A stretch of 64,000 bases of DNA from Lasiosphaeris hirsuta (lineage: Eukaryota; Ascomycota; Sordariomycetes; Sordariales; Lasiosphaeriaceae): NCBI GenBank assembly GCA_030549175.1, contig JAUKUA010000001.1, positions 3,348,001 through 3,412,000 on the forward strand, in the 5' to 3' direction. The notes beneath the pieces are model-generated. The model was given only the letters and a program-made list of their open reading frames with translations. It searched no databases and was not told the DNA's origin. The translations under genes and the position numbers were made by a program. Shown here piece after piece: positions 36,436-49,106 of the stretch (its first letter is position 1; each line of letters begins with the position of its first letter).

Positions 36436-39036
36436 ATGGCCGCGCTCGGTGACGACCTGTTGACCACGGTCAACAAGTTGCAAGACCTTGTCTTCAACAC
36501 CATCGGAAATGATTCACTGGATCTTCCTCAAATCGTACGCAAGGCGACATGACCGTCATCGCCCCTCGCCCCTCCCCCCATATCTAGCTCAGAAGCGCTG
36601 ACATGCCCTTTGCTCGGTAGGTTGTGGTCGGCTCCCAGTCCGCCGGCAAGTCCTCTGTGCTCGAGAACATTGTTGGCCGGGATTTCCTGCCCCGTGGCAG
36701 TGGCATCGTAACCAGGAGACCACTCATCTTGCAACTCATCAACGTCCCGGATGACGACAACGATGATTCTAGCCGGGTGAACTATCGAAATCCAACCGAG
36801 ACCGCGCGAAACGAATGGGCCGAATTTCATCACATTCCCAACCGGAGATTCAATGACTTCGGTGATGTCAAGCGCGAAATCGAGAACGAGACTGCTCGGA
36901 TCGCGGGTAGCAACAAAGGCATCAACCGCCAACCCATCAACCTCAAAATTTTCTCCCCCCATGTGTTGAATCTCACCCTGGTGGACTTGCCAGGACTTAC
37001 GAAGGTAAGCACAAGGACCTGGCTTTTCCAGTGCGCGTCCCCATATTCTAACCGCTTTTTGCAGGTTCCCATTGGAGACCAGCCCACCGACATTGAGAAG
37101 CAAACACGGAATCTCATCTCAGAGTACATTGCAAAGCCGAACAGCATCGTTCTCGCTGTCTCCCCTGCAAACGTTGACATCGTCAACTCGGAGGCGCTCA
37201 AGCTTGCTCGTCATGTGGATCCATTGGGTCGGAGGACAATCGGCGTTCTCACCAAAGTCGATTTGATGGACCATGGCACCAACGCCCTCGACATCCTCTC
37301 TGGGCGTGTCTACCCCCTGAAGCTGGGCTGGATCGGTGTGGTGAATCGGTCCCAACAGGACATTCAGGGGAACAAGCCCATGGAAGAAGCGTTGAAGTCG
37401 GAGACAGAGTTTTTCAAACACCACCCGGCATACAGGAATATTGCAACTCGATGTGGCACTCACTTTCTAGCCAGGACCCTGAACACGACATTGATGGCCC
37501 ACATTCGTGACCGACTTCCAGATATCAAGGCTCGACTCAACACGTTGATGGGGCAAACCCAACAAGAGCTTGCTAGCTACGGTGATATGCATTTCAGCGG
37601 AAAGGAGCACCGTGGCTCCCTTATTCTGCAACTCATGACTCGGTTCGCCACATCATTCATCTCGTCTATTGATGGCACATCAACGGAAATTTCAACGAAG
37701 GAGCTTTGCGGCGGCGCTCGTATTTACTATATATTCAACTCCGTTTTCGGCAGTTCTTTGGAGTCCATTGATCCCACCTCCAATCTCTCTGCTCTAGATA
37801 TCCGGACTGCTATCCGCAATTCTACGGGCCCACGGCCGAGTTTGTTCGTGCCTGAGATGGCGTTTGACTTGCTCGTCAAACCACAGATCAAACTCCTCGA
37901 GATTCCGAGCCAACGCTGTGTCGAGCTGGTATACGAAGAACTTATCAAGATTTGCCACACCTGCGGGTCGACCGAGCTCTCGCGCTTTCCGAGGTTGCAA
38001 GCCAAGCTGATCGAGGTCGTCTCAGACCTGCTGAGGGAACGGTTAGGCCCAGCGTCTACCTATGTAGAGTCTCTCATATCGATCCAGCGAGCATATATCA
38101 ATACTAACCATCCCAATTTCCTCGGTGCCGCGGCCGCGATGAGCCATGTTGTTAGCAATAAGCAGGACAGAGAGCGGAAGCGGATAATCCAAGAAGAGCG
38201 CGAGCGCCGAGAGCGCAGACGTATGAAAGAGCTTGGAGCTAATGGCACAGACACTCCAGCAGAGGAGGAGGAGGAAAATGCTTTAGATAAGGCTGACGGT
38301 ATCGCGGCGCGAAAGCATGCTAGCAAAGGGGCCCGGAGCCTATCGCCGGCCGTTCGCGAAAATGGTCCGGCAGGTATTGCTGCGGCCTTGAATGGTCGGT
38401 CCGCCTCGCCCGCCCGGTTTAACCCGCAGGCCCTCGGTACCGCAAAGGACTCGTTCTTGACCTACTTCTTTGGAAAGGACGGTGCAATTGTGCCTGGTCC
38501 GAACCCCGGCCACAATGCCAACATCGGCAGGCATGTGAGCCAGGCCTCGGAACCAACCTTCAGCCAAAGCATGAGACGGCCGGAAGAAAAAGCATTGAGG
38601 TCTCCGATCCAGACAATGCGAACTGACGACGATCTTGATTTCGCTAAGCCGCCCAAGGGTGTTGACTTTGTAAGTTGGCTAGCCGATATGAGGCTTCCAT
38701 GTCATCTAACAAAATGTGTAGGGCAATCATGGTGGCGAGCCCGCCATGACAGACCGGGAGGCAATGGAGACGGAGCTGATCCGGGCACTTATCAGCTCAT
38801 ACTTCAATATTGTGCGAGAGAGCATCGCTGATCAGGTGCCGAAGGCTGTCATGCACCTTCTGGTCAACCATTGCAAAGACGTTGTGCAGAATCGGCTCGT
38901 GAGCGAGCTGTACAAGGAGGCACTTTTCGAGGAACTCCTGTACGAAGACGACGCCGTCAAGAAAGAGCGCGAGAAGTGCGAGAAGCTGCTCCAGACCTAC
39001 AGGGAGGCGGCCAAGATCATCAGTGAGGTCATATAA
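36436..39036 (+). CDS. DNM1: dynamin-related GTPase Dnm1 (Drp1), mitochondrial and peroxisomal fission
   Basis: Exons 36436-36534, 36621-37004, 37065-38669 and 38722-39036 give 800 residues. The GTPase domain has GSQSAGKSS (G1), RGSGIVTRRP (G2), LVDLPGLTK (G3) and TKVDLMD (G4). The stalk follows, with SSIDGTSTEISTKELCGGAR and RNSTGPRPSLFVPEMAFDLL. The variable B-insert (about residues 560-690) contains SFLTYFFGKDG, a Dnm1/Drp1 mark that Vps1 lacks. The GED is at the C-terminus (ALISSYFNIVRESIADQVPK). It forms rings that cut mitochondria and peroxisomes. Exon 1 ends within LDLPQI, and the next exon starts VVVGSQSAGKSS, so the G1 loop depends on correct splicing. Confidence 0.95.
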
Positions 39037-40185
39037 GCGAACATAGCTCGCTCGGTGACTTGGAGCGTTGCGTTAGGTATAGACTCAGCTCAATCAAGGA
39101 AAAGGATAATGGTGACGTATGTTGATGTTATTCTGTGTTTCTGGCTTGCGAGGACTCACTTAGACAGGGCTGCTTCCGCGAGTTCAAGAAGGCAGGTCGG
39201 CACTGGAAGCGACGATGACTAAATGGACGACAACCTTATGGGTGATTGCCAGAGGAGGGCACGAGCTGGCTCACGGCCTGGCCACTGTTTAATAACGTGT
39301 AAATAATGCCACTGTCGTACCGCTCCCGACCCCCATTTAATGATGTATAACTACTATCTGCAACATAAAACCAGATAATTATATTATTTGGTCTTCTCGA
39401 GGAGGTGCATGGGCAGCATGCCAACAAGCTATGGGATGGTGGACTTGAGCGGAGGAGGGTGTGGATGTAAACGCGATGCGGGGGACCTTGTTTTGCTGAA
39501 GCTGATTGCTAGGCCGTATCACTGACGCGGGTCCGCTTATGTAATAATACTATTCAAACGCGTGGCGCCAACCCTTGCTCTGTGCACGAGCTGTGATACC
39601 CTGCCCTCAAGAGCCGACAAATTTCTTGAACCTTCAAATGACTATTGCCGTGACGCAAGGTTTGACCTTCCTCTAGCAACACGCCGACCAGCCCTCACAC
39701 CCCATCTTTTAACCACTCGCGTCCCAATCCAGATCGCAATACCTCTGACTCGCTGATACTTCTCACCACTCGCCACCGCGGCTCCTGACCCTTCGTCGTC
39801 GCCGCTCCGAACTATCGGATACCACTGTCGAATACCGAATCTGGTGATTTGCTGTCAGGAAGCTTCTGCTACTGACGCTCCGGATGCTAGGATTCAAAAA
39901 CCATACCGTCAATTCGTACTACTAGAAATCTACCGGGTCATTCATGGGCCCGCGTCCGCACGCGGTGCTTCCGAGGAAAGGGCTTCTTGTGTCTCGGACA
40001 ACAGCCTCGCCAATGGGTCGTTGTCTGTCTCCCCTTCGTTTGACAAGTGTTATTCGGTCTCTTCTCATATAACGCCAGTGGCTTCGCGTGCTAGCAGGCT
40101 TCCATCCTTGCCTTTTGTTTTCCTATTTCAAGTCATTGGGGCTCCTGGAGAGGACTGGGCGGGGTTGTAGCGTCCTATTTTCGCC
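39037..40185. other. intergenic
   Basis: 3' flank of DNM1, then a leader region of the F-box gene. No gene recognised. A mild A/T-rich patch lies at 39340-39400. Confidence 0.4.
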
Positions 40186-43100
40186 ATGGACCAGGACGAG
40201 GAACCTGCCCACAGAGAAACCGGCCATCTTGACCGCAGTGACCAGACACATATAGCCAACCTTACCAAACACGACATCACCAGCAACGGCATGTCCGACA
40301 AGAATGTAGCTGTGAAGACGACCGCAAGGGATTCGGTAGTAGCGACCTTCCAAGGAGACCTGGCGGAGGAAAGTCACCATACCCTCTCGAGAAAGCGCAA
40401 GTCTCCTGGCCACGACGCGGGCTCACGCCCCATCGATGCGCTGCGGCCTGGAGATGGCCCCAAAAAGGTGAAGCTGGCTGAGGATAACGGAAATCAGTTT
40501 GAACAGTCCTCGGTAGGAGGCAGATTGCCAGGCGGAGACAAGTCTCTCCTCTCTGCTGAGATCTGGCATCATATCTTCACTTTTTGCCCCCCCAAGTTGT
40601 TGGGTAATTTGTTGCGTGTCAACAAATTGTTCAACCTTTATCTCGATCCCTCTTCCTCAGTCCACAGAAAATTTCCTATTTCTGTGACACACACTGCTCT
40701 GGCCCCCTTGAAGCCCAATGCGATATGGCAGGCTTCAAGGCGCCTCTTCTGGCCCCAAATGCCTACACCCCTTCGATCAAAAGCCGAGCTTGACATGTGG
40801 CGTCTTATATGCTCGCCTAGGTGCCAGAACTGCAACAAGCCGGATACTCGAGACAGGGCAACCTCGCACAACGCCTCACGCCCAAGCCCGGGAAGGGAGG
40901 GGGTGGCTATTATATGGCCGTTTGCCACCCGCGCGTGCGCATCCTGTCTGCTGCAAACTTCTATCAAGGTGCGTTGTGCCCGGTGATATGTAGAGGGCGT
41001 TTGACCCCTGTCTAACATGCTACAGGAAGTTGATCTGCTACTGTCGCCGTCTATCCCTACTGCAATAGTACCCGCACTCCCAGTAGTGTACCTGACGCAG
41101 GAACTTCACGTCTTGCCAAGTACCTCGCTGGAGCAGGGCCAGCCACCGACGGATATCCAGGTTACGAAACTGTTCTCGCCCTCTGACGTGGAGCCTCTCA
41201 AGCAAGAGTTCCTGGCCGTCAAAGACATGGGCTCCGGCACCGTGGATGAGTGGCTTAAAGGCCTGGGCGGTCGTGGTACCAACTTGCGAAACCAAACATC
41301 GAAGTGGGAAAAGTGGGAAAGCTCTGGTGGCCTTGCAAAATTGGCCTTGCAACTTTACCCGGGGCGCCTGGAAAGGTCATCTGCCTCTCAAACTGCAAAC
41401 CATTCCGTTCTTGTTCAGCCTATCCCATCCTCAAGTTCCTCGCCTTCAAGTCGCCTACCTCCGGCTCCAGCCTCTCTCCCTGCTCGCCATGAACGAACGG
41501 CGGAAGAAGTCACTGAGCTCAAAGCAGCGAGGAAGGCAGAGATTGAACGTCGGGCATTACTTCTGAGTCCGCCCTTAGCACCAGATGTACTCCGCCACAT
41601 CCCTTCCTTCCAGGCCGCCACACATATTATCACACCACTGGATGATAATGCCTGGGAGCTTCTCAAGCCTCGATTACTAGCACAGCGACTAGATGCTGAA
41701 CAGCGGGAAAGAGAGGCCGTTTCGCAGGCGAAGGCCAGCCAAGAGCGGGTCGAGCGCCGACACCTAGAAACAACTCTTGCCACCACCAAGGAAGCACGAG
41801 AACTCATCGACAAAGACTGGGAAGAGATACAAGCACCCGTGCGCGTCCGAATTTCTGGGTATGCAGACGAGATTATTAGTGAAGCCTGGGAAAAAGGCAA
41901 GAAAGTTACAAAAGATACCTGCCCGAAATTTGCGGCGGACGTGCTCATCTACGTTCGGAAACGGTTCTATGCGGAGGTAGCAAAAGATGCCGCTGCTGCC
42001 AAAGCCGCCGGCCAGACACCCGTGGTTGACCCCCCAGAAGGTCCATTTACTCAGAAACTGACCTTGGAGAACATGAAATGGATATTCGACACCAAAATCA
42101 AACCTCACACCGAATCCTACCGCAAGGAGCTCTTTTATTGCAATGGCTGCGACGGCAATCTCAAATCCTTTGGGTTTGAGGGTGTGATTCAACACTACGC
42201 AGCAAAACACACGAGTTCTTTGAGCGTGGGTAGTATCGTTGTGCACTGGAGGGCTGAATGGCCGGAACAACCCCCGTTCAGTCCTGATGCTCGGGTAGTC
42301 AAGCAGCCTCACTACGGGCCGACGGGACTCTTCACCGGTGCCCCACCTATTCCTCAAACCGGCTACAGCTACCAGTTTGCGCCTGGACCGGTGGTCCTGC
42401 CTTCCTACTCATCCCATCCCGGATATGGTGCGCCGCCTTACGGCGACCCGTACCACTCAACACCCCCCCAGCCATACCAACCCCCAACCGTCTACCCTCC
42501 ATTTCCACCACAAGTTAGCTATGGTCAACAACAAATACCCTACGCAGCTCAACCTACACCATACCAGCCCTACCAACCCTCCGCTGGGCCGTACCCCGTC
42601 GAAGGTGTTGATCCTGGATCTGCTTATAGCGCCCCTCAAGGTGGGGGCTATAACTATGATTTTGGTTCCTACCAACCCGGTGTCCCGTCTGCATATCCTG
42701 CAGCCCCTCCTCATGTCTACCCAGACAACCAGCAGACCAAGCCCGAGGATCTTGCTCGTAACTCTCGGGAGGTCTGGCAAGCACTGGCCGGCGTCAAGGA
42801 TTTGCCTGGTAGCGCAAAGGTTTTGGCTACAATTTATCATCTTGTCAAGAGGTTCAGGTCCAGGTTCTACGAAACGCCTCCGCTGACTATGTTCATTGAA
42901 GGGCTATCTAACAACAAGGATATGCGTCCTGTCCGAAACGTCAACGGACTGGTTTGCAGAACTTGCCATTTTGGACTTGGTAATGCTGCTTCTATTGAAG
43001 AAGATAGGAAAAGCTTTTCCCTCCCTCAATTGACAAATCATTTCCAATTCAAGCACATTGAGCCAATGCAACAGCAAAACATGCCTCCCCTGGACTGGGT

Positions 43101-44760
43101 CGTGGATATGGTTTTGTTCTTGGACGAGGCAGCTCTATCTCACATCCGTTCTATTGGCGACTATCAGAAAACACTCCTCGCTGAGGCCTTCCCCTCGGCC
43201 TTCCAGCCGCAGCCCATTACTGGTCCTAACGTTCATCAGCAGGCGACCCATCAGCATCATGCTGGTTATGGCGAGCTCCGAAGGAATATTGCTACGGGTG
43301 ATCGGGATAACTCATTTAATCATTTTCCCCGACCACAAATAACACATCCTCGCACAAGGGAAGGCCAAGCCGTCAGTAGTAGTTATCTTTCCCACGACCG
43401 GCCTGGCATCTTCCAGTCTCCAAACGACCACTCTAACCCGGATCAATCACAAGCACCTTCGTTCATTCAGAACACTCTTCAAGGCACTGTTCATACAAAA
43501 CCCGGGTACGAAGCCGAGAGATTTGCTGGCATTCCACCACCTATCAAAACCCCGGAGCATTTCCCGACAACGCGCGCTGGAGATGTCCGACATTCTCCTC
43601 AACCCGCTCGGCAAAAGCCTGAGCAACATTCGCGTGAGCAAAATTCACATCTTGACCAGAAGAGAGGATCCAGCAGGAACAAGCGCGGGAAGGCGCAAGG
43701 CAACGGCGACGTCTCGCGGCGCCTGTTTGAGGAAGAAGCAAAGAAGGATGATGAGGAGGCGCGGCGTGAAGAGAAACAGATTCGTGCTATGTGGGCAGCA
43801 GATCGCGTCGATGCCGTACGAACATTTCCATTGTCAAGACGGCTAGATCGGGTGGACAATGCGGCCAGTTTCTATGCTCCAGCACTAAGCCAGCAGATGG
43901 TTGCTAGCCAACTGAATAATCTACCCGCGCCATTGTCTCGAAAGACGTCAGCACCTCCAACACCTGTAAATGAAGAGTCAAACCTCCTTGCAGCGTTAGA
44001 AATGCATCTCGACCAAGGGCGGCATCCAGCGCCTACCGGCCAACATGTTACACCACCTGGAGCGAATCACGTAAACGATAGGAACGTGAGCATTGCCACG
44101 GAATCTCGAGGGCCTTCTAGGTCGTACATACAATACGGAAATGATGACGAGCAACCGATATACTCGCCGGATGGTGCCCGGTATAGGCCAGTAAGGAGGG
44201 AGAGCCCTCTCGGACGCCAATCTCAACTTGCCCACCAAGCAAGACCAGCGCCCGCGGAAAGATACCAGTCCGTTTATGACGACTATCGCTCACAGGCAGA
44301 GATGCGCCAGGAGGCGCCGGCTCCGCGTTTTGAAGACAGGCGGTATGACAGTCCCGCATCCCGCATCGAAGACCGTGGGTATGCCGCAGACGCACATACG
44401 GAGTACTACCAGTACCCAAGAGAACCTGTACCCCAGCCCCGACAGACCGTTGAGGCCTATGAGATCGTCCACGTCATTGACGGGCAGGAGGAGTACTATA
44501 TCCGCCGACCGGCCCGTCACGAACCGGAAGTTAGATACTCGTATGGAGAAAGCCGAAAGGCACTTCATCGTGAAGTCGAACCTCATGCCAACGAACCAGT
44601 TTACAACCCTATATTGAGAGCGGGGCAACCCCAGGGACCACTCAATGTTTATTCACGGCGCGAGCCCAGTCAGCTCGGCCCTCGCGCCGAACCTCGAACT
44701 GATGCTCGAGACGACCCGGCGTACTACGAGGAATACGACCCTCGGTTCCCTGCCGCTTGA
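40186..44760 (+). CDS. large F-box / zinc-finger protein, unknown target
   Basis: Exons 40186-40968 and 41026-44760 join in frame to 1,505 residues. The first 260 residues contain an F-box-like segment (SLLSAEIWHHIFTFCPPKLL, then GNLLRVNKLFNLYLDP) and Cys pairs CQNCNKPD and CASC. The middle has CNGCDGNLKSFGFEGVIQHY and CRTCHFGLGN...LTNHFQFKH, two C2H2-like fingers about 300 residues apart. They flank a Tyr/Pro/Gln-rich stretch (YQPYQPS). The last 500 residues are disordered and rich in charged residues. An F-box suggests an SCF ubiquitin-ligase adaptor; the fingers suggest a nucleic-acid or protein partner. I know the family only as a conserved fungal protein. The separate frame starting at 41017 would be a truncated model. 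Confidence 0.85.
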
Positions 44761-45266
44761 TGGGTTTCGAGAACGTACCTCTAGAACACAGGACAGTACT
44801 ATGCTCGCTTCATGAAGTACAGATGTATGTAATGGATTTCATTGTCTACGGCGCACGGCGCCCATACTTGCAAAGAAGAGTTGGGTGAGTTTAATACAGT
44901 GGTTGGAGTGGGGGGCTTCATGGTCTACCCGTATATTAATGGTTGTAGACACGATAATGGCGTGTATCGGCGACTTTTTCCAATTCAACATGAGTTGTTC
45001 TTTTTCAAGGCCATGATTTTAGTGGCAATAACCCACCCACATCCATACAAGCTCAGTAGAGATTCAATACGCGTTGAGTGCCTGCTCCGGTGAAGTGAAT
45101 GACGGCGCTAGTCCTGCGTAATGTTGAATTGGTATAGCCGCCTTATATACAAGGCACAGTGATGCCTAAGGCACAGTGATGCCTAAAGTTGTCGAGTGAT
45201 ACACAGCCGTGTCATTACGATCCTTCAGAATGATGCATATATACAGCAAGAAACAAACAACGACGC
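44761..45266. other. convergent 3' flanks
   Basis: Between the ends of the F-box gene and the amylase gene. Holds the duplicated palindrome listed at 45151-45184. Confidence 0.4.
45151..45184. repeat. tandem 17-bp repeat, each unit palindromic
   Basis: Two exact copies of AAGGCACAGTGATGCCT lie head to tail. Each unit is itself an imperfect hairpin (AGGCA...TGCCT). It sits about 80 bases beyond the amylase stop, so it would lie in the amylase 3' UTR or just after it. Confidence 0.85.
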
Positions 45267-48153
45267 TCACTTCCGCCATACACTTGATACAGTAGCAGCC
45301 GCACACGCGACAGTGTAGTCGTGGTTGGGATCGGACTCCCAGGTCACCGTCCCAGAATTTGCCACCTTAATGAACTTGTACCGAAGCACGCTTCCAGAGG
45401 CGAAGTTCACGGTGACCCACCAGAGGGGGTTGGTGGCGGTGTACCGGGACGCACTTAGAGCGGGGGCGTTGCTGGCGCTCCAGCTACCAAGGATGGTAGC
45501 ATTGCCGACGCTGGGATGCGTTAGTTGGACTCATTTGTTGCACAGGCTTGCTAAGGGGGGGAAGGGGGTTGACGCGCATCTTAACCATATCTCCGAAGGA
45601 GATGGGTGCGAGCACTTCGAAGGTGATGGGGACTGATGTCGAGGTGCATGAGGGGGCTAGAAAATGAGTGTTGGTAGGTTTTAGTCCATGGCCGTGACCG
45701 TAGGATGTGGTCAAGCAACAAGGGAAAGCCACGGCTTACCTGTAGGCGTCGATGATGCTGGGGCAGAAGCTGAGTCTAATCCCGAGCCCGAGCCTGAGAT
45801 CCATGTCATGGTCACGGTAGATGACCAAGATGACAAGGTCATTGTCACGGTGGATGTCACGGTTGGTGTTGTCGAAGTCGTTCCCGGGCCTAGGGAAGTT
45901 GGAATTAGTGTGCCGCTCAAGAGAGGACAAATGCCGCTACCGAGTAGACGGGCCAAAGGATACAGGATCTGCGGGATACCACCGAGGATAGTTGCGGTGA
46001 TATCACCGCTCAAGTCGGTGGTCAAGACAGTACAGCTCAAAGCGTCGACGACCGTCTGGCCAGCGCCGAAGCCCGTTCCTGATGATGACAGCTTGGTGGT
46101 GTTGGATGAGCCAGACCCGATGTTGGAGAATATGCCCACAACTTGCGAGCCAGTAAATCCCTTGCGTGTCGCAACGGTGTGGCTGTCCGAGTATACGACC
46201 TGCATAGTTTGAGATAGATAGCCGGCGTCTTGGGTGATAGCCCACGCCCGGATCTTGTTCAGCTTGGTGATCCACGTATACAGCTCGGAAGATGTAGAAT
46301 ATGCCGAGAACCAAAGCGCCTCTCTATTGTTTGGCGTGGCTTTTCCGGCATAATGTTGCTCTTGGCCCTGGTATATGATCGGGATGCCTGCAGGGACATG
46401 TTGCGCTCAGTCAGGGGTCAGGAGTCGGGGCGGTGGATCGAAAAGGGGGGACATACCATCCTTCAGCATCGTAAATGCAATGGCCTGTCAGGGCCCACTG
46501 TCAGTTTCCCTCGAGGATAGCTAGAACCTCCTATTCTGCTTTTACGCTTACGTTTTTTGCGAGGGCCTGCCGAACAAGACCCAGATTAGCTGTGTTGACG
46601 ATGTTGGTCGCAGAGGGAAGGGGTTTGTTACCATGTCACTAGTAAAGGACGGGAACCGCTCCACATCGTGGTTCTCCAGGAATGAACCATACAGGCTTAG
46701 GTCAAGCGCTGTATGCAAAGGTTGGATATGACATCGATAGTGTGGAGGGCGTGCGACGACTTACCGCTGCTCGTTAGCTTGGCAAGCCCATCCACAAGCT
46801 CGCTGACGCTGCCGCTGGTGGACTGGAAAGCCCGGAGTATCCAGTAATAACTATACTCGAATGTCAGTGAAGATGGCGCGAACAAAAGGAGGATAGGTCC
46901 AGCCACCTCGGGTAGTCTAAAACACCGTCCATGTACTTCTGATAAGGGACGACATATAAGGGGTCGCCGTTGAAGACTTCGCCGGTTATGTAAACACCGG
47001 CAGCGGCCTTGAAGCCTGCCCAGAAGGACGTTTCGACATGCTTCGCACTGTCGATCCTGATGCCGTCGCTACACATATCGCGTTTGAGCACCTGCTAAGT
47101 AGGGGCTGTGCTGTCTTCTTACATGGAGTACTTGGATACCATGGAAGTAACCCATTGGTTCCAGATACGGCGGACATCATCGCTAGGACAGACTTTGTCA
47201 GCAGGAAGGGCCGGTGAGCCCGCGCAACCTTGCTGTGACTTACTTCTCTGTGCGGAGGTCGGGCAGGCTGCGAGAAAAATGTCAGTCGAACACGAGACGC
47301 GCGGAATTGACAGAGCGGCGATACAGCTCTGGACGGCATACCTGACCGCGTTGCTTCCTTGCCAGCACCTACAGCCGGTTAGCTCTCAGGACTCGCGGTT
47401 GCTCTGGCGGGGAAATGGGCTTGCGTTTCAATCGAAGATTGGCTGTTGTAGTCGATGAAGCAGAAAGAGTGGTAGTAAGACGCCTGCGAGGTAATGGTGA
47501 GCCACGTAGTCGCCATGTCCGGGACTGGATGGCTCAAGCGTACCGACGAGAAGGGTTTGAGCACGCTGTAGTCGACACATGTGCCACAGCCACGGAAAGC
47601 CATGTGGTTTGTGACCACATCAACCATGAGATACTACTTGCGCGTGTCAGATTCGTGCCGTCTACCCCCAGGCGCCGATGCGTACCATGCCTCTGGCGTG
47701 GAGCGCTGCTGAGAGGGCCTCGAGGTCTGCCTCGGACCCGAAGGCCGAGTTCAGAGACCAAATGTCCTGAGCCCAGTACCCGTGGTACGATGAGCTACAA
47801 GGGCGCTCGCGGTATCAGCGCATTTGCCACGAGAGCACAACCGGGCGGGCATCTTACCCGTCCTGCGTATTCCCATCCATTTGCTTCACAATGGGCGAGA
47901 TCCACACCGCAGTGAAGCCCATTCCCTGTATGTAGTCAAGCCTGGATATCAAGCCCCGCCAGGTCCCACCGCAGTAGACCTGCTGCGAGGTATCGCATGG
48001 GGCCGTCGTCGAATGATCGGTGCGAGCAAACCTGTCCACAACGACCTGATAGATAGACTGCTGCCGCCACTCGGCGGCAGTGAGCCCTGCGACCCTCGTC
48101 CCGACCGAAAGCGCGGCCGCCCACAGGAGCAGGCCACGGCTGGTGGCGCGCAT
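45267..48153 (-). CDS. secreted GH13 alpha-amylase with C-terminal CBM20, 15 exons
   Basis: Fifteen exons give 667 residues in frame: 48153-47858, 47794-47686, 47633-47544, 47483-47425, 47368-47342, 47267-47244, 47182-47123, 47068-46907, 46850-46765, 46708-46632, 46566-46552, 46484-46457, 46387-45740, 45656-45578 and 45510-45267. A signal peptide ([20 protein letters not shown]) starts it. GH13 regions are intact: DVVTNH (I), GIRIDSAKH with nucleophile Asp (II), GEVFNGD with acid Glu (III), FLENHD (IV). A Ser/Thr-rich linker precedes a starch-binding CBM20 ([20 protein letters not shown], then [11 protein letters not shown]). It hydrolyses alpha-1,4-glucan. Two introns (starting at 47424 and 45577) appear to be GC-AG, and one exon is 15 nt. 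Confidence 0.92.
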
Positions 48154-49106
48154 TGCGGCCGAGAGCTGGAGACGATAGAGGATGAGGTCGGGGAGAAGTC
48201 GTCGCCGTCGCCGTCGCCGTCGCCGTTTTTCTTGCTGAGACCGGAGAGACCAGGACCAGCACCGGCCAATCTCAGGGGTTTTCATTTTCTCTATTTCCAT
48301 ATCCGAACCTGGCCATCTTATACCAATCTGCCGTAGGGGCGCCATCACGTTCCAGACCGAGCAAACAGCGCTAGCCGAGAAGGAAAAAGAAAAGAAGAAG
48401 AAAAAAGGCAAACAGTGGCTTGCTGGTCGGCGGCGACGCCCGCGCCTCGAATGCTTCCATGCTCCGTGGGAACTTTGCAATCGGGCCGCTGCTGCTTTTC
48501 CACGCGCACTCCAGCAGCTGGCCGTGTCAATACAACTGAGAATACACCTAAGTTGTGCCCGAGGTGGGTCGCGATCCTGGGTGGGCTATTGCACGCCGCT
48601 GTTGATGGCCGCCAAGACTCAAGGGGGTTGCGCTCGCTGCGCATCCGACGTCCCAGGAGGGCGACAAGTCCGGTCGGCAGCCGGGAATGCTCTCCACATG
48701 TCCCCCGGGGCCGCGCTGAGCCTCATGCGGGGCCCAGAAGGCCCGAATACGCTAGCGAGCTTCCGATGGTGCGGGGATGGCCACGAGGGCGACGTGCTGA
48801 CACGGCAGAGTGACCGACCCTACGTGACCTTGCTCCCCCTCCTTGTCCTGTGATGCAGTCTAGTGGAAGAGACCACGAAAGGCCCTGTCAAGTCGAAACT
48901 CAAGACCGCAGCTTATGGAGGAGAGGGTATTCCGTCGTCATAAAACCGTACATATTTACATGCATGCCAGCTGCTACCTAGAAAACATTACCAAGGTCAT
49001 GCCCTATACCTTTGTGTTTAAAACCGTTGCCGCCGTCCTTACCCGGAATGTGTGCCCCCCCCCCCAAACGCCTCGATTTACACTCATACCAGCAGCAGCC
49101 ATATTC
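48154..49106. other. amylase promoter and leader
   Basis: Between the amylase gene and the transcription-factor gene. Contains a CGTCGC-type simple repeat at about 48197-48226 just upstream of the amylase start, and an 11-C run at 49055-49065. No gene seen. Confidence 0.45.

Noticed and set aside
49055..49065. 11-base C run (and 11-base G run at 59519-59529)
   Set aside because: Plain homopolymers between genes; useful only as places where sequence errors are likely.
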